Source: Trebonia sp963822615 (GTDB taxonomy: Bacteria; Actinomycetota; Actinomycetes; Streptosporangiales; Streptosporangiaceae). From it: a stretch of 64,000 nt of DNA. The stretch lies in NCBI GenBank assembly GCA_963822615.1, contig CAWGIM010000027.1:16738-80737 (forward strand), written 5' to 3'. The notes beneath the pieces were generated by a model that made no database searches, had not been told where the DNA came from, and worked only from the letters and a program-made list of their open reading frames with translations. A program made the position numbers and the translations under genes. Shown one piece after another: positions 54,796 through 63,842 of this stretch; the first letter of the stretch is position 1; the number at the start of each line of letters is the position of its first letter.

Positions 54796-57700
54796 ATGAG
54801 CACGTTCGTACTGTTCCTGATCCTGGGTCTCGGCAGCGGAGCCGTTTACGCGGCCCTGGGACTTGGCCTGGTGGTCACCTACCGGAGCTCCGGGGTGGTC
54901 AACCTGGCCACCGGCGCGATCGCCCTGTACGTGGCCTACACCTACGCGTTCCTGCGTCAGGGCATGATCCTCGACCCGGTCCCCGGGCTCAACGCGACCC
55001 CCAGCCTGGGCACCGGCCCGCTCGGCTTCTGGCCCGCGTTCCTGCTCTCGATGGCGATCGCGGCCGTCCTCGGGGCGCTGCTCTACCTGCTGATCTTCCG
55101 GCCGCTGCGGGCGGCGCCGGCCGCCGCCAAGGCGGTCGCCTCGGTTGGCATCCTGACCATCATCGGGGCCATCCTGGCGACCGGGGTCGGCTCCAACGCG
55201 CTGTCGGTCACCCCGATCTTCCCGTACCACGTGTACGCGATCCTCGGCAGCCGGGTGCCGGGCGACCGGCTCTGGTTCACCGGGGTCGTCATCCTCATCG
55301 CCATCGTGCTCAGCCTGTGGTTCAAGTTCACCCGGTTCGGCCTGGCCACCCGGGCGGCGGCCGAGTCCGAGAAGGGCGCCTTCGTCACCGGCCTCTCGCC
55401 GCAGCGCATCGCGCTGGTGAACTGGGCGCTGAGCACCGTCATCGCCGGGGTCGGCGGGGTGCTCATCGCCCCCATCGTGCCGCTCACCCCGGCCGCCTTC
55501 TCGCTGTTCATCGTGGCCGCGCTGGCGGCCGCGCTGGTCGGTAACTTCACCAAGATCGGCGTCACCGTGATCGCGGCGCTGGTCATCGGCATGCTCCAGT
55601 CCGAGGCGACCTACCTGCAGGGCAAGAGCTGGGCGCCGGAATCCGGGCTGACCGACCTGGTCCCGCTCATCGTCATCCTGCTGTTCCTGGTGGTGCGGGG
55701 GCAGGAGCTGCCGTCCCGGGGCGCGATCATCCAGCAGACGCTGGGCCGGGCGCCACGGCCGCGCGGCTACCTGCTGCCCGCGGTGTTCATCACGGTGGTC
55801 GGGCTGCTGGTGCTGCTGGTCACCGAGCACTCGATGCGCGGCGCGATCATCACCAGCTTCATCATGGCGATCATCGCGCTGTCCCAGGTGGTGGTGACCG
55901 GCTACAGCGGCCAGATCTCGTTCGCGCAGCTCACCATCGCCGGCGTGGGCGCCTTCTCGCTCACCAGGATCCAGTTCGCGATGCACATCCCGTTCCCGTT
56001 CGCGCCGCTGCTGGCGGCGGTGTTCGCGATGATCGTGGGCACCGTGGTCGGGCTGCCCGCGCTGCGCATCCGGGGCCTGCCGGTCGCGGTGGTGACCCTG
56101 GCGCTAGCGGCCGCGCTGCAGAACCTGTGGTTCAACAACCCGCAGTGGAACGGCGGGCTGGCGGGCGCGCCGATCAAGGACGCGTCCATCTTCGGCCTCG
56201 ACCTGGGCGTCGGCTCCGGGCACGGCTACCCCCGCCTGTCGTTCGGCATCCTCATCCTCATCGTGCTGCTGCTGGTGGCGGGCGGGGTCACCCTGCTGCG
56301 GCGCAGCCGCCTGGGCGCGGCCATGCTGGCGGTGCGGGCCAACGAGCGGGCGGCGGCCGCCTCCGGCATCTCGGTCTCCATGATCAAGCTGGCCGCGTTC
56401 GCCATCGGCGGCTTCCTGGCCGGCCTGGGCGGCGCCATGCTCGCCTACCAGCAGACCACGGCCGACGTCAGCTCCTACACCGCGCTGGGCGGCCTGGCCT
56501 TCTTCACCACCGCCTACCTGGCCGGGGTGACCTCGGTCTCCGGCGGGATCAACGCCGGCATCATCGCGGCCGGCGGCATCGCCTACACGCTGGTCAACAA
56601 CGGCGTCCCGCTGTGGATCTACGTGCTGCTCATCGGCCTGCTGCTGGTCGGCGTGATCGAGCTCAGCGCGAAGGACCGGCTCGGGACCTGGGGCATCCGG
56701 GCGGCCCTGGCGGTGGTAGCGCTGGCCACCGTGCTGGCCGCGATCCTGCACCACGGCGGCATCCAGCTCGGCAACTACTACGACGCGATCAGCGGCGTGC
56801 TGCTGATCCTGACCGTCATCCTCAACCCCGAGGGCATCATCGGGCCAATGCAGACTCAGTACGCCAACCTGCGCGAGTGGGTCATCGCCCGCTGGGGCCG
56901 GACCCGGGGCGCGGTGCCCGCCACCGCCGCCGGGACTCCAGTGCTGGCAGGCACGGCCGGAGAGCCTGGCCCGGACGGGGACCGCGCGGACACGGTGGCC
57001 GCGGAAGCGGCCCGGGCGGACGACGAGCTGGCGGCGGCCGGGCTCGCCACTGGCGGGCTGGCGACTGGCGGGCTGGCGACTGAGGGGCTTCCGGCCAGTG
57101 GCACCGACCGGACGCCGCTGCTCACGGTCAACGGCGTGGGCGTGCGCTACGGCGGCGTGGTCGCCAACGAGGACGTCAGCTTCGACGTCTTCCCGGGTGA
57201 GATCGTCGGCCTGATCGGGCCGAACGGTGCGGGCAAGACCACCCTGCTCGACGCGATCAGCGGGTACGCGCGGGCCACCGGCACGGTCGCGCTGAAGGGC
57301 CGCAGGCTGGACGCGCTCAAGCCCTTCCAGCGCAGCCGGGGCGGCATGGGCCGCACCTTCCAGGGCATCGAGCTCTATGACGACCTCAGCGTGCGGGAGA
57401 ACGTCGAGGTCGGCACGATGGCGGCGCGGTCAGGCGACGGGCCCGGCCTGGCCGGCGGGCGCCCGGTGGCCGACATCGACGCCTACTTCAAGATCCTGCA
57501 CCTGGAGCAGGTTGCCGACGACCCGGTGAAGCAGCTCTCGGTCGGTCAGCGGCAGCTCGTCTCGGTCGCCCGCGCGCTGGCCGGGCGGCCGTCGATCGTG
57601 CTGCTTGACGAGCCCGCGGCCGGGCTCGACGTGTCCGAGAGCCGCTGGCTGGGCGGGCGGCTGCGGGCCATCCGCGACGCCGGCACCACCATCGTGATGG

Positions 57701-57864
57701 TCGATCACGACATGGGCCTGGTGCTCGACGTGTGCGACCGGATCGTGGTGCTGAACCTGGGCAAGGTAGTGGCGGTCGGCACGCCGTCCGAGATCGAGCG
57801 CAACGACGAGGTCAAGCGCGCCTACCTGGGCACCACCCACGCGGGCGTGGAGTCGGCGACATGA
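54796..57864 (+). CDS. Triple fusion: LivH-like permease, LivM-like permease, LivG-like ATPase
   Basis: A 1022-residue polypeptide. Residues 1-300: first permease (GSGAVYAALGLGLVVTYRSS; about eight membrane helices). Residues about 320-640: second permease (GYSGQISFAQ; LRIRGLPVAVVTLA). Then a linker of about 80 residues including three LATGG-type repeats, and from about residue 775 an ATPase with Walker A GPNGAGKTT, signature LSVGQRQL and Walker B VLLDEPAAG. ATG 54796. Pairwise fusions of these parts are known; all three in one chain fixes their ratio. Imports the substrate captured by the lipoprotein at 53397. Confidence 0.93.
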   Translation: MSTFVLFLILGLGSGAVYAALGLGLVVTYRSSGVVNLATGAIALYVAYTYAFLRQGMILDPVPGLNATPSLGTGPLGFWPAFLLSMAIAAVLGALLYLLIFRPLRAAPAAAKAVASVGILTIIGAILATGVGSNALSVTPIFPYHVYAILGSRVPGDRLWFTGVVILIAIVLSLWFKFTRFGLATRAAAESEKGAFVTGLSPQRIALVNWALSTVIAGVGGVLIAPIVPLTPAAFSLFIVAALAAALVGNFTKIGVTVIAALVIGMLQSEATYLQGKSWAPESGLTDLVPLIVILLFLVVRGQELPSRGAIIQQTLGRAPRPRGYLLPAVFITVVGLLVLLVTEHSMRGAIITSFIMAIIALSQVVVTGYSGQISFAQLTIAGVGAFSLTRIQFAMHIPFPFAPLLAAVFAMIVGTVVGLPALRIRGLPVAVVTLALAAALQNLWFNNPQWNGGLAGAPIKDASIFGLDLGVGSGHGYPRLSFGILILIVLLLVAGGVTLLRRSRLGAAMLAVRANERAAAASGISVSMIKLAAFAIGGFLAGLGGAMLAYQQTTADVSSYTALGGLAFFTTAYLAGVTSVSGGINAGIIAAGGIAYTLVNNGVPLWIYVLLIGLLLVGVIELSAKDRLGTWGIRAALAVVALATVLAAILHHGGIQLGNYYDAISGVLLILTVILNPEGIIGPMQTQYANLREWVIARWGRTRGAVPATAAGTPVLAGTAGEPGPDGDRADTVAAEAARADDELAAAGLATGGLATGGLATEGLPASGTDRTPLLTVNGVGVRYGGVVANEDVSFDVFPGEIVGLIGPNGAGKTTLLDAISGYARATGTVALKGRRLDALKPFQRSRGGMGRTFQGIELYDDLSVRENVEVGTMAARSGDGPGLAGGRPVADIDAYFKILHLEQVADDPVKQLSVGQRQLVSVARALAGRPSIVLLDEPAAGLDVSESRWLGGRLRAIRDAGTTIVMVDHDMGLVLDVCDRIVVLNLGKVVAVGTPSEIERNDEVKRAYLGTTHAGVESAT

Positions 57865-57895
57865 GAGCAGCGACAGTGAAGGCAGGGGTGGCCCG

Positions 57896-58621
57896 ATGAG
57901 TCCCGTACTCACCTGCAGCGGCCTGGACGCCGGCTACGTGGCCGGCCGCCCGGTGCTCCGCAACATCAACATCAGCCTCGAGGCGGGCACCGTGCTGGCC
58001 CTGCTCGGGCCGAACGGCGCGGGCAAGACCACGCTGATGCTCACCATCGCCGGGTTGCAGCCGCCGCTGGGCGGCCACATCGGGCTGGGCGGCGAGCCGG
58101 TGCGGCCCGGCTCGCCCCGGGCCGCGGTCAAGGCCGGCCTGGTGCTGGTGCCCGACGACCGCTCGCTGTTCAAGGGCCTCACCGTGGTGGAGAACCTCAA
58201 GCTGGCGGGGCGCCGCGGCGGCCGGACCACGGTCGACACCATCTTCGACTACTTCCCCGACCTCAAGCGCCGGACCAAGGTCAGCGCGGGCAACCTGTCC
58301 GGCGGCGAGCAGCAGATGCTGGCGATCGGGCGGGCGCTGATGCAGGACCCCAAGGTGCTGCTGGTGGACGAGCTGAGCATGGGCCTGGCGCCGGTTATCG
58401 TCGAGTCGCTGCTGCCGGTGATCCGGCGGGTGGTCGACGAGACCGGCGCCGCCTGCGTGATGGTCGAGCAGCACGTGATGCTGGCACTGGAGATCGCCGA
58501 TACCGCGATGGTGCTCGCCCACGGTGACATCGCGCTGGAAGGCGACGCGAAGGCGCTGGCGGCCGATGAGTCGCGCATCGAGCGGGCTTACCTGGGGCGG
58601 ACGGCGGAGGCGGCTAGCTGA
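57896..58621 (+). CDS. livF: Branched-chain-type ABC importer ATPase (LivF)
   Basis: A 241-residue ATPase: Walker A GPNGAGKTT near residue 38, signature LSGGEQQM near residue 138, Walker B LLVDELSMG near residue 158, switch His in VEQHVMLALE. It should pair with the LivG-like domain of the preceding fusion to form the ATPase dimer. ATG 57896, 31 bases after the fusion gene. Last gene of the importer operon. Confidence 0.95.
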   Translation: MSPVLTCSGLDAGYVAGRPVLRNINISLEAGTVLALLGPNGAGKTTLMLTIAGLQPPLGGHIGLGGEPVRPGSPRAAVKAGLVLVPDDRSLFKGLTVVENLKLAGRRGGRTTVDTIFDYFPDLKRRTKVSAGNLSGGEQQMLAIGRALMQDPKVLLVDELSMGLAPVIVESLLPVIRRVVDETGAACVMVEQHVMLALEIADTAMVLAHGDIALEGDAKALAADESRIERAYLGRTAEAAS

Positions 58622-58774
58622 GCTACGGCCGGCGGACCGTGGTCCGCCTGCTGCTGGCCATCTCGGGACTTGTCAACGGGCGCGGTACTGGGTAGCCATG
58701 AGGGCACGAGAGGTGATACCCGGATACGGACCCGCGGTAAGCGGGGCTGTGAGACCCAGCCATGGAGGTACCAG

Positions 58775-59248
58775 ATGGCCGAGCTGCCATTGCCCCCGGA
58801 CGGAATCGTGCTCGCCCACTTCATAGTCTCCGACGATGTCGAGCGCTCCCGGCGCTTCTACACCGAGGTACTCGGCGGACGGGTGGCTTTCTCCGGTCCC
58901 GGAGGGCTGACCTATGTCGCGCTGGCCAACAGCTGGATCATCATCAATGTCGGCGGAGGCCCCACTGACGACAAGCCGGCGGTCACCCTGGAGACGCCGC
59001 GCGAGCCTGACCGGGTTAGCAGCTTCCTCAATATCCGGGTCAAGGACATCCAGGCCGTGTACGCCGAATGGAGCGCCCGGGGCGCTCAATTCCTGACGCC
59101 GCCGAAGCAGCACCAGTACGAGATCCGTTGCTATATCCGCGATCCCGATGGTTACCTGATCGAAGTGGGGCAAACCACAGACCCAGCGGGTGACTGGACT
59201 CCCGCGCACTGGCCATCGCCAGCGGCGGATCCCCGGCCCGCCGGCTGA
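58775..59248 (+). CDS. VOC-family (glyoxalase) protein
   Basis: A 157-residue protein: LAHFIVSDDVERSRRFYTEV is the first VOC strand-helix, ending with the sequence CYIRDPDGYLIEVGQ, which carries the last Glu ligand. It belongs to the lactoylglutathione-lyase/bleomycin-resistance-like group and is not close to VOC proteins A-C. ATG 58775 follows GGAGGT; an in-frame extension to 58670 is not supported. Followed closely by the F420-type reductase-like gene, 19 bases away. Confidence 0.87.
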   Translation: MAELPLPPDGIVLAHFIVSDDVERSRRFYTEVLGGRVAFSGPGGLTYVALANSWIIINVGGGPTDDKPAVTLETPREPDRVSSFLNIRVKDIQAVYAEWSARGAQFLTPPKQHQYEIRCYIRDPDGYLIEVGQTTDPAGDWTPAHWPSPAADPRPAG

Positions 59249-59267
59249 CGCTCGGGAGGTTCCGGTT

Positions 59268-59903
59268 ATGACCACCGCGATCATCGGCACCGGCGGGCTC
59301 GGATCGGTCATCGCCCGCCAGCTCGCCTCGGGCGGCGAGAGCCTGCGGCTCTCCAGCGCGGACACGAAGTCAGCGCGAACGCTGGCCGCACAGGTCGGCC
59401 CGGCCGCGGTCGTCGCCGCCGACAACCGCGACGCGCTGAGCGGCGCCGCTGCCGTCGTGCTGGCGCTGCGGTTTACCGTGCTGCGGGCCGTCATCGAGGA
59501 GATCGCCGGCCCGCTGGCCGGCAAGGTGGTGGTCGTGCCGAGCAACCCGGTCACCGTCGACCGGCAAGGGAACCTCGCGCGTGTCCTGCCGGCCGGGCAA
59601 ACCTCCGGGAAGGTGGTGACCGGGTGGCTGCCCGCGGGGGCGCGCCTGGCCATCGCGTTCGGGACCATGCGGGCCGATCTCTTGCAGTCCGCTAGCCGCC
59701 GGCCGCTCGAGCCGGCGGTCCAGTTCTACGTGACCGACGACGACCGGGCCGGCCAGGAAGTCCAGCGGCTGATCCGGGCGGCCGGCTTCGAGCCGGTGAA
59801 GGCCGGCGGGACCGAGCAGTCGGGCCGGCTCGAGGTGGGCGGCGACCTGCACGATCTCGTCATCGGCGTGACCGAGGCACGGTCCCTGGTCGGTGAGGCC
59901 TGA
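59268..59903 (+). CDS. NADPH-dependent F420 reductase-like protein
   Basis: A 211-residue Rossmann protein: TAIIGTGGLGSVIARQLASG at the N-terminus and VPSNPVTVD at the position where F420:NADP reductases have a conserved NP. The F420-binding signature is not clear, and the C-terminal part is divergent, so it may be a general NAD(P)-binding dehydrogenase of this superfamily. ATG 59268 follows GGGAGG. It forms a pair with the VOC gene. Confidence 0.78.
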   Translation: MTTAIIGTGGLGSVIARQLASGGESLRLSSADTKSARTLAAQVGPAAVVAADNRDALSGAAAVVLALRFTVLRAVIEEIAGPLAGKVVVVPSNPVTVDRQGNLARVLPAGQTSGKVVTGWLPAGARLAIAFGTMRADLLQSASRRPLEPAVQFYVTDDDRAGQEVQRLIRAAGFEPVKAGGTEQSGRLEVGGDLHDLVIGVTEARSLVGEA

Positions 59904-59966
59904 GCCTGGCTGCGGCTACTCGATGCTGGCTGCGGTTGATAGCGGAAGGAGCTCGTCCTGGACGGC

Positions 59967-61799
59967 TTGCCGATCGCCGATTATGCCCTGCTGTCGGACT
60001 GCCGCTCAGCAGCCCTGGTAAGCCGGGCCGGTTCGGTGGACTGGCTGTGCCTCCCGCGGTTCGACGCCCCAGCCGTCTTCGCCCGCATCCTGGACCAGGG
60101 CGCCGGTCACTTCGCGATCCGCCCCGCGGGTGAGTTCCAAGCCCACCGTGCGTACCTGGACCAGACCATGGTGCTGGAGACGACGTTCGTCACCGCCACT
60201 GGCACCGTAGTGCTGACCGACGCGCTGGCGCTGGGGCCAGAAGAGCGGGGCCATCGCCTGGGGGCCCGGTCACCCGGGGCGCTGCTGCGCGGGCTGGCCT
60301 GCACCGAGGGGGAGGTAGAGGTCGAGGTTCATTACGCGCCGCGCCCGGAATTCGGCCTGATCTACCCGATCCTCGAGCAAGTCCCCGGCGGGCTGGCGGC
60401 CCGCGGCGGCGCGGACCGACTCCTGCTGTCCGGGTCGCCCGGGCTCCGGGTCGACGGGATCCTCGGATCCGCCGCCACCGCCCGCCTGCACCTGGCGGCC
60501 GGGCAGACGGCGATGTTCGCGCTCCAGCACGGGCAGCTGTGGGAGCCGCCGCTAGCCGCCTGGGAGCCGGGCCAGGTCGCCGCCCGGCTGGCCGACACCA
60601 TCGCCGGATGGCGGTCGTGGTCGGTGATCCACCAGGCCTACGAGGGGCCGTGGCGGGACCTGGTGCACCATTCCGGCCGGGTGCTCCGGGCGCTCACCTT
60701 CCAGCCGACCGGCGCCATCGTCGCCGCGCCTACTACCTCGCTGCCGGAAACCATCGGCGGGGCACGGAACTGGGATTACCGCTACACCTGGGTCCGTGAC
60801 GCCAGCCTCACGATGGCATCCCTGTGGGTGGCGGCCTGCCCCGACGAGGCGAACAAGTTCTTCGGCTTCCTGGCCGACGCGGCGGCCTCCCAGCTCCGGC
60901 GGGGCGCGGACTTGCAGATCATGTTCGGGATCGGCGGCGAGCGAGACCTGTCCGAGCGGGAGCTGCCGCACCTGGCCGGGTGGCGGGACAGCCGGCCAGT
61001 CCGGGTCGGAAATGGCGCGTGGACCCAGCGCCAGCTCGATGTATACGGCGAATTGCTCGACGCCGCGCAGCGGCTGGTCGATCGGCTAGGCAAGCTGGAC
61101 CCGGTAACCAAGCAGTTCCTGGCGGCCGCGGCCGACACCGCCGCGAGCCGCTGGACCGAGCAGGACCAGGGAATCTGGGAGATTCGCGGCCAGCCCCGTG
61201 ACTTCCTGTATTCCAAGCTCATGTGCTGGGTCGCGGTGGACCGGGCCATCGCCCTGGCACCGCGACTGGACGCCGGGGACAGGGTCACCGACTGGACGGC
61301 GGCCCGGGACCAGATCCGCGCCGTCATCCTCGAACGCGGATGGAACGACAAAGCGGGTGCCTTCACCCAGGCGTTCGGCAGCGACGACCTTGACGCCTCC
61401 AGCCTGATGCTCGCCATCACCGGCTTCCTGCCCGGGAATGACCCGCGGATGAAGGCCACCATCGATGCGACCGCCGCGCGGCTGACCGACGAACGGGGCC
61501 TGGTGTACCGCTACCTTGCCCGCGACGGCCTAGCCGGGGAGGAAGGCACCTTCTTGCTGTGCACCTTCTGGCTGGCACACGCGCAGGCGCTGGCCGGAGA
61601 GGTCGATCAGGCCACGGCCACCTTCGAGCGCGCGGTGGCGGTGATCAACGACGTGGGCCTGCTGGCGGAGGAAGTCGATCCACGCAGCGGCGAGATGACC
61701 GGCAACTTCCCGCAGGCGTTCAGCCACATCGGGCTGGTCAACGCCGCCTGGGCCATTTCCCAAGCCCGTGAGCGGACCGCCGCCCACGACGGACGGTAA
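59967..61799 (+). CDS. Glycoside hydrolase family 15 protein (glucoamylase/trehalase-like)
   Basis: A 610-residue GH15 protein: N-terminal beta-sandwich beginning PIADYALLSDCRSAALVSR then GSVDWLCLPRFD, and an (alpha/alpha)6 barrel with GARNWDYRYTWVRDAS (first catalytic region) and EEGTFLLCTFWL (second, with the catalytic Glu). Actinobacterial members hydrolyse trehalose or alpha-glucans. The start is TTG 59967 or, better placed after GGAAGGAG, CTG 59958; no ATG fits. No signal peptide, so cytosolic. It belongs to general carbon storage rather than to the catabolic island. Confidence 0.92.
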   Translation: MPIADYALLSDCRSAALVSRAGSVDWLCLPRFDAPAVFARILDQGAGHFAIRPAGEFQAHRAYLDQTMVLETTFVTATGTVVLTDALALGPEERGHRLGARSPGALLRGLACTEGEVEVEVHYAPRPEFGLIYPILEQVPGGLAARGGADRLLLSGSPGLRVDGILGSAATARLHLAAGQTAMFALQHGQLWEPPLAAWEPGQVAARLADTIAGWRSWSVIHQAYEGPWRDLVHHSGRVLRALTFQPTGAIVAAPTTSLPETIGGARNWDYRYTWVRDASLTMASLWVAACPDEANKFFGFLADAAASQLRRGADLQIMFGIGGERDLSERELPHLAGWRDSRPVRVGNGAWTQRQLDVYGELLDAAQRLVDRLGKLDPVTKQFLAAAADTAASRWTEQDQGIWEIRGQPRDFLYSKLMCWVAVDRAIALAPRLDAGDRVTDWTAARDQIRAVILERGWNDKAGAFTQAFGSDDLDASSLMLAITGFLPGNDPRMKATIDATAARLTDERGLVYRYLARDGLAGEEGTFLLCTFWLAHAQALAGEVDQATATFERAVAVINDVGLLAEEVDPRSGEMTGNFPQAFSHIGLVNAAWAISQARERTAAHDGR

Positions 61800-61850
61800 G
61801 CGTCCCCTGCCGGTGCCGCCTGTCTCTGTCCCCGCTGGCACAATGCTTGG

Positions 61851-63083
61851 GTGACGGCACGTCTGACAGCGCGGGCGATGGCGGCGGGCGTGCGGGCGGG
61901 CGAGTTGTCGGCGGCCGGACTCGTCGCCGATGCGCTGTCGGCCGCGGCGGCGCTCGATCCGGCGCTGCATTTCGTTGATTCGCTGACGCCCGACTCAGCG
62001 CTGGCGGCGGCGGCGCGGATCGACGGCCTTCCACTTGGTCAGCGCGGCGGGCTTGCGCTGGCGGGGGTGCCGTTCCTGGCCAAGGCGGGGACGACCGTGG
62101 CCAGCCCGGTCGTGGGGCGGCTGGTGCGGGCGGGGGCGGTCCTGCTCGGCACCTCAACCCGGCCGGACCCGGCCGCGGTGTGCCAGGCCTGGGGCTGGAA
62201 CGGACGCGAGCACACCAGCAACCCGTGGCGGACCGACCGGTCGTCGGGCGGGTCGTCGGCGGGCGCGGCGGCCGCGGTGGCGGCCGGCGTGATACCGGTC
62301 GCCACCGGCGGCGACTCGGCCGGCTCGCTCCGGATCCCGGCCGCGTTCTGCGGCGTGACCGGGCTGAAGGGCACCTACGGGCGGGTGCCGCGCCCCGGGG
62401 GACGGTCCCTGGCGCAGCTGACAGTGGCTGGCGTCATCGGCGCCGACCTGGCCGACGCGGTGCTGGCCACGAGCATCGCCAGCGGCCCGGACCCGCGTGA
62501 CCCGGCCGCGCTCCCGCACTGGCCGGTGCCGGCTCCTTCGGGGCAGCGGCTCACCGTCGGTTTCTCCGCCGACCTGGGCTATGCCCGGCCCGACGCCGCG
62601 GTGGCCGGCTTGGTGGCCGGACGGCTGCTGGCGCTGGCAGCCGCCGGGATGATCCGCCTGCGGGAGGTTACGGTCCGGCTGGCTGACCCGGCCGCGGGGT
62701 GGCTGCCGCTGGCCGCGCTCGACGGCGGCCAGTTGACCGATCTGTCGCAGCTCAGGCGCGCGCACGAGGTGCGCCGCGATAACGACCGTGAGCTCGCCGC
62801 GCTGTTCGGCGACATCGACGTGCTGGTCACGCCGACGACCCCGCAGACCGCGTTCCCGCTGGGAGACTACGAAGCGAACCTGCCCGCCGGCGACCTCTGC
62901 TGGGCCTTCAACCTCTCCGGTCACCCGGCGGTGACCGTCCCGGCCGGCCTGCTCGACGGCCTCCCGGTCGGGTTGCAGGCCGTCGCCGCGCCGCACCGGG
63001 ACGACCTGGCGGTAGAACTGGCCGGGCTGGCCGCGGTCAGCCTGCCCGACCCGCCGGTCCGCTGGCCAGTTCCCCGGGGCTGA
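61851..63083 (+). CDS. Amidase signature-family enzyme
   Basis: A 410-residue amidase: catalytic Lys in PFLAKAGT near residue 77, first Ser in DRSSGGSSAGAAAAVAAG and nucleophile Ser in GGDSAGSLRIPAAFCG near residue 159. It hydrolyses an amide to acid and ammonia. Shorter than typical (450-500), with a compact C-terminal region. GTG 61851. It follows the GH15 gene by 51 bases; no functional link is apparent. Confidence 0.92.
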   Translation: MTARLTARAMAAGVRAGELSAAGLVADALSAAAALDPALHFVDSLTPDSALAAAARIDGLPLGQRGGLALAGVPFLAKAGTTVASPVVGRLVRAGAVLLGTSTRPDPAAVCQAWGWNGREHTSNPWRTDRSSGGSSAGAAAAVAAGVIPVATGGDSAGSLRIPAAFCGVTGLKGTYGRVPRPGGRSLAQLTVAGVIGADLADAVLATSIASGPDPRDPAALPHWPVPAPSGQRLTVGFSADLGYARPDAAVAGLVAGRLLALAAAGMIRLREVTVRLADPAAGWLPLAALDGGQLTDLSQLRRAHEVRRDNDRELAALFGDIDVLVTPTTPQTAFPLGDYEANLPAGDLCWAFNLSGHPAVTVPAGLLDGLPVGLQAVAAPHRDDLAVELAGLAAVSLPDPPVRWPVPRG

Positions 63084-63299
63084 CATCAGCCGCAAGGTGC
63101 CGGGGGCGGCGGCAGGGTTGCGCCGGCGCCAGTAAAACCGCTAGTACTGGCGGAGAGCACTTATTCGGATCATGCGGTATTCCCTGGTGCAGGGGGGAGA
63201 TTGCCTAGTACGGCAGTCTCTGATCCCCGGAACCGGGCGTGGCGCTGGGCGGACCGTCCTGGCGCGATCCAGCGTGGGCAGGCGCTCGCTTGTGCCAGG

Positions 63300-63842
63300 A
63301 TGGGCCGGGTGAGCAGGATTGCGTACGTCTCGGGGAGGCTGGGGGCGGGGAAGAGCAGCCTTGCCGTGCCGCTGGCGGCGGAGCTCGGGTATTCGCTGGT
63401 GACGAAGGACCTGATCAAGGAGACACTGCACGACGCCCTGTTCGTGCCGGGCGACGGCGAGATCGACGAGGCATGGTCGCTGCGGCTTGGCGCTGCGTCG
63501 TTCGCGCTGCTGTGGGCGCTCGCGGCTCGCGCGGGCGACATGGTGATCGAGGCCAACTTCCACCCGCACAGTGAGTGGGAGCTGGACAGGCTGCGCGGTC
63601 TCGGCGACCGCGTCGTCGAGGTGCACTGCGCGTGCCCGGCCGAGGTCGCGGTCGCCCGCTACAACGCCCGACCGCCGAGGCACGAGGTCCACTGGCTGAA
63701 GACGGCGACGCTGGCCAAGATGGACAAGTACGACCGGCCGGTCGGCATCGGCTCGCTGATCACCGTGGACACAACCGGGCCGGTCGACGTCGCGTCCGTC
63801 GCCGCCGAGGTGCGCCGCCTGCACGCTAGCCGAACAGGCTGA
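63300..63842 (+). CDS. AAA/P-loop kinase-like protein
   Basis: A 180-residue P-loop protein: Walker A SGRLGAGKSS near residue 13, KDLIKETLHDALF, VIEANFHPHSEWE and a basic NARPPRHEVHW lid. It resembles small-molecule phosphotransferases of the zeta-toxin/chloramphenicol-kinase type. ATG 63300 or GTG 63309; a longer frame from 63201 has no ribosome site. Its last 17 bases overlap the convergent gene at the right edge. Substrate unknown. Confidence 0.8.
   Translation: MGRVSRIAYVSGRLGAGKSSLAVPLAAELGYSLVTKDLIKETLHDALFVPGDGEIDEAWSLRLGAASFALLWALAARAGDMVIEANFHPHSEWELDRLRGLGDRVVEVHCACPAEVAVARYNARPPRHEVHWLKTATLAKMDKYDRPVGIGSLITVDTTGPVDVASVAAEVRRLHASRTG

Noticed and set aside
54703..55986. Long open frame on the minus strand opposite the permease fusion
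   Set aside because: It is Arg/Asp/His/Gly-rich without fold signature and lies antisense to a clear membrane protein; typical high-GC shadow.
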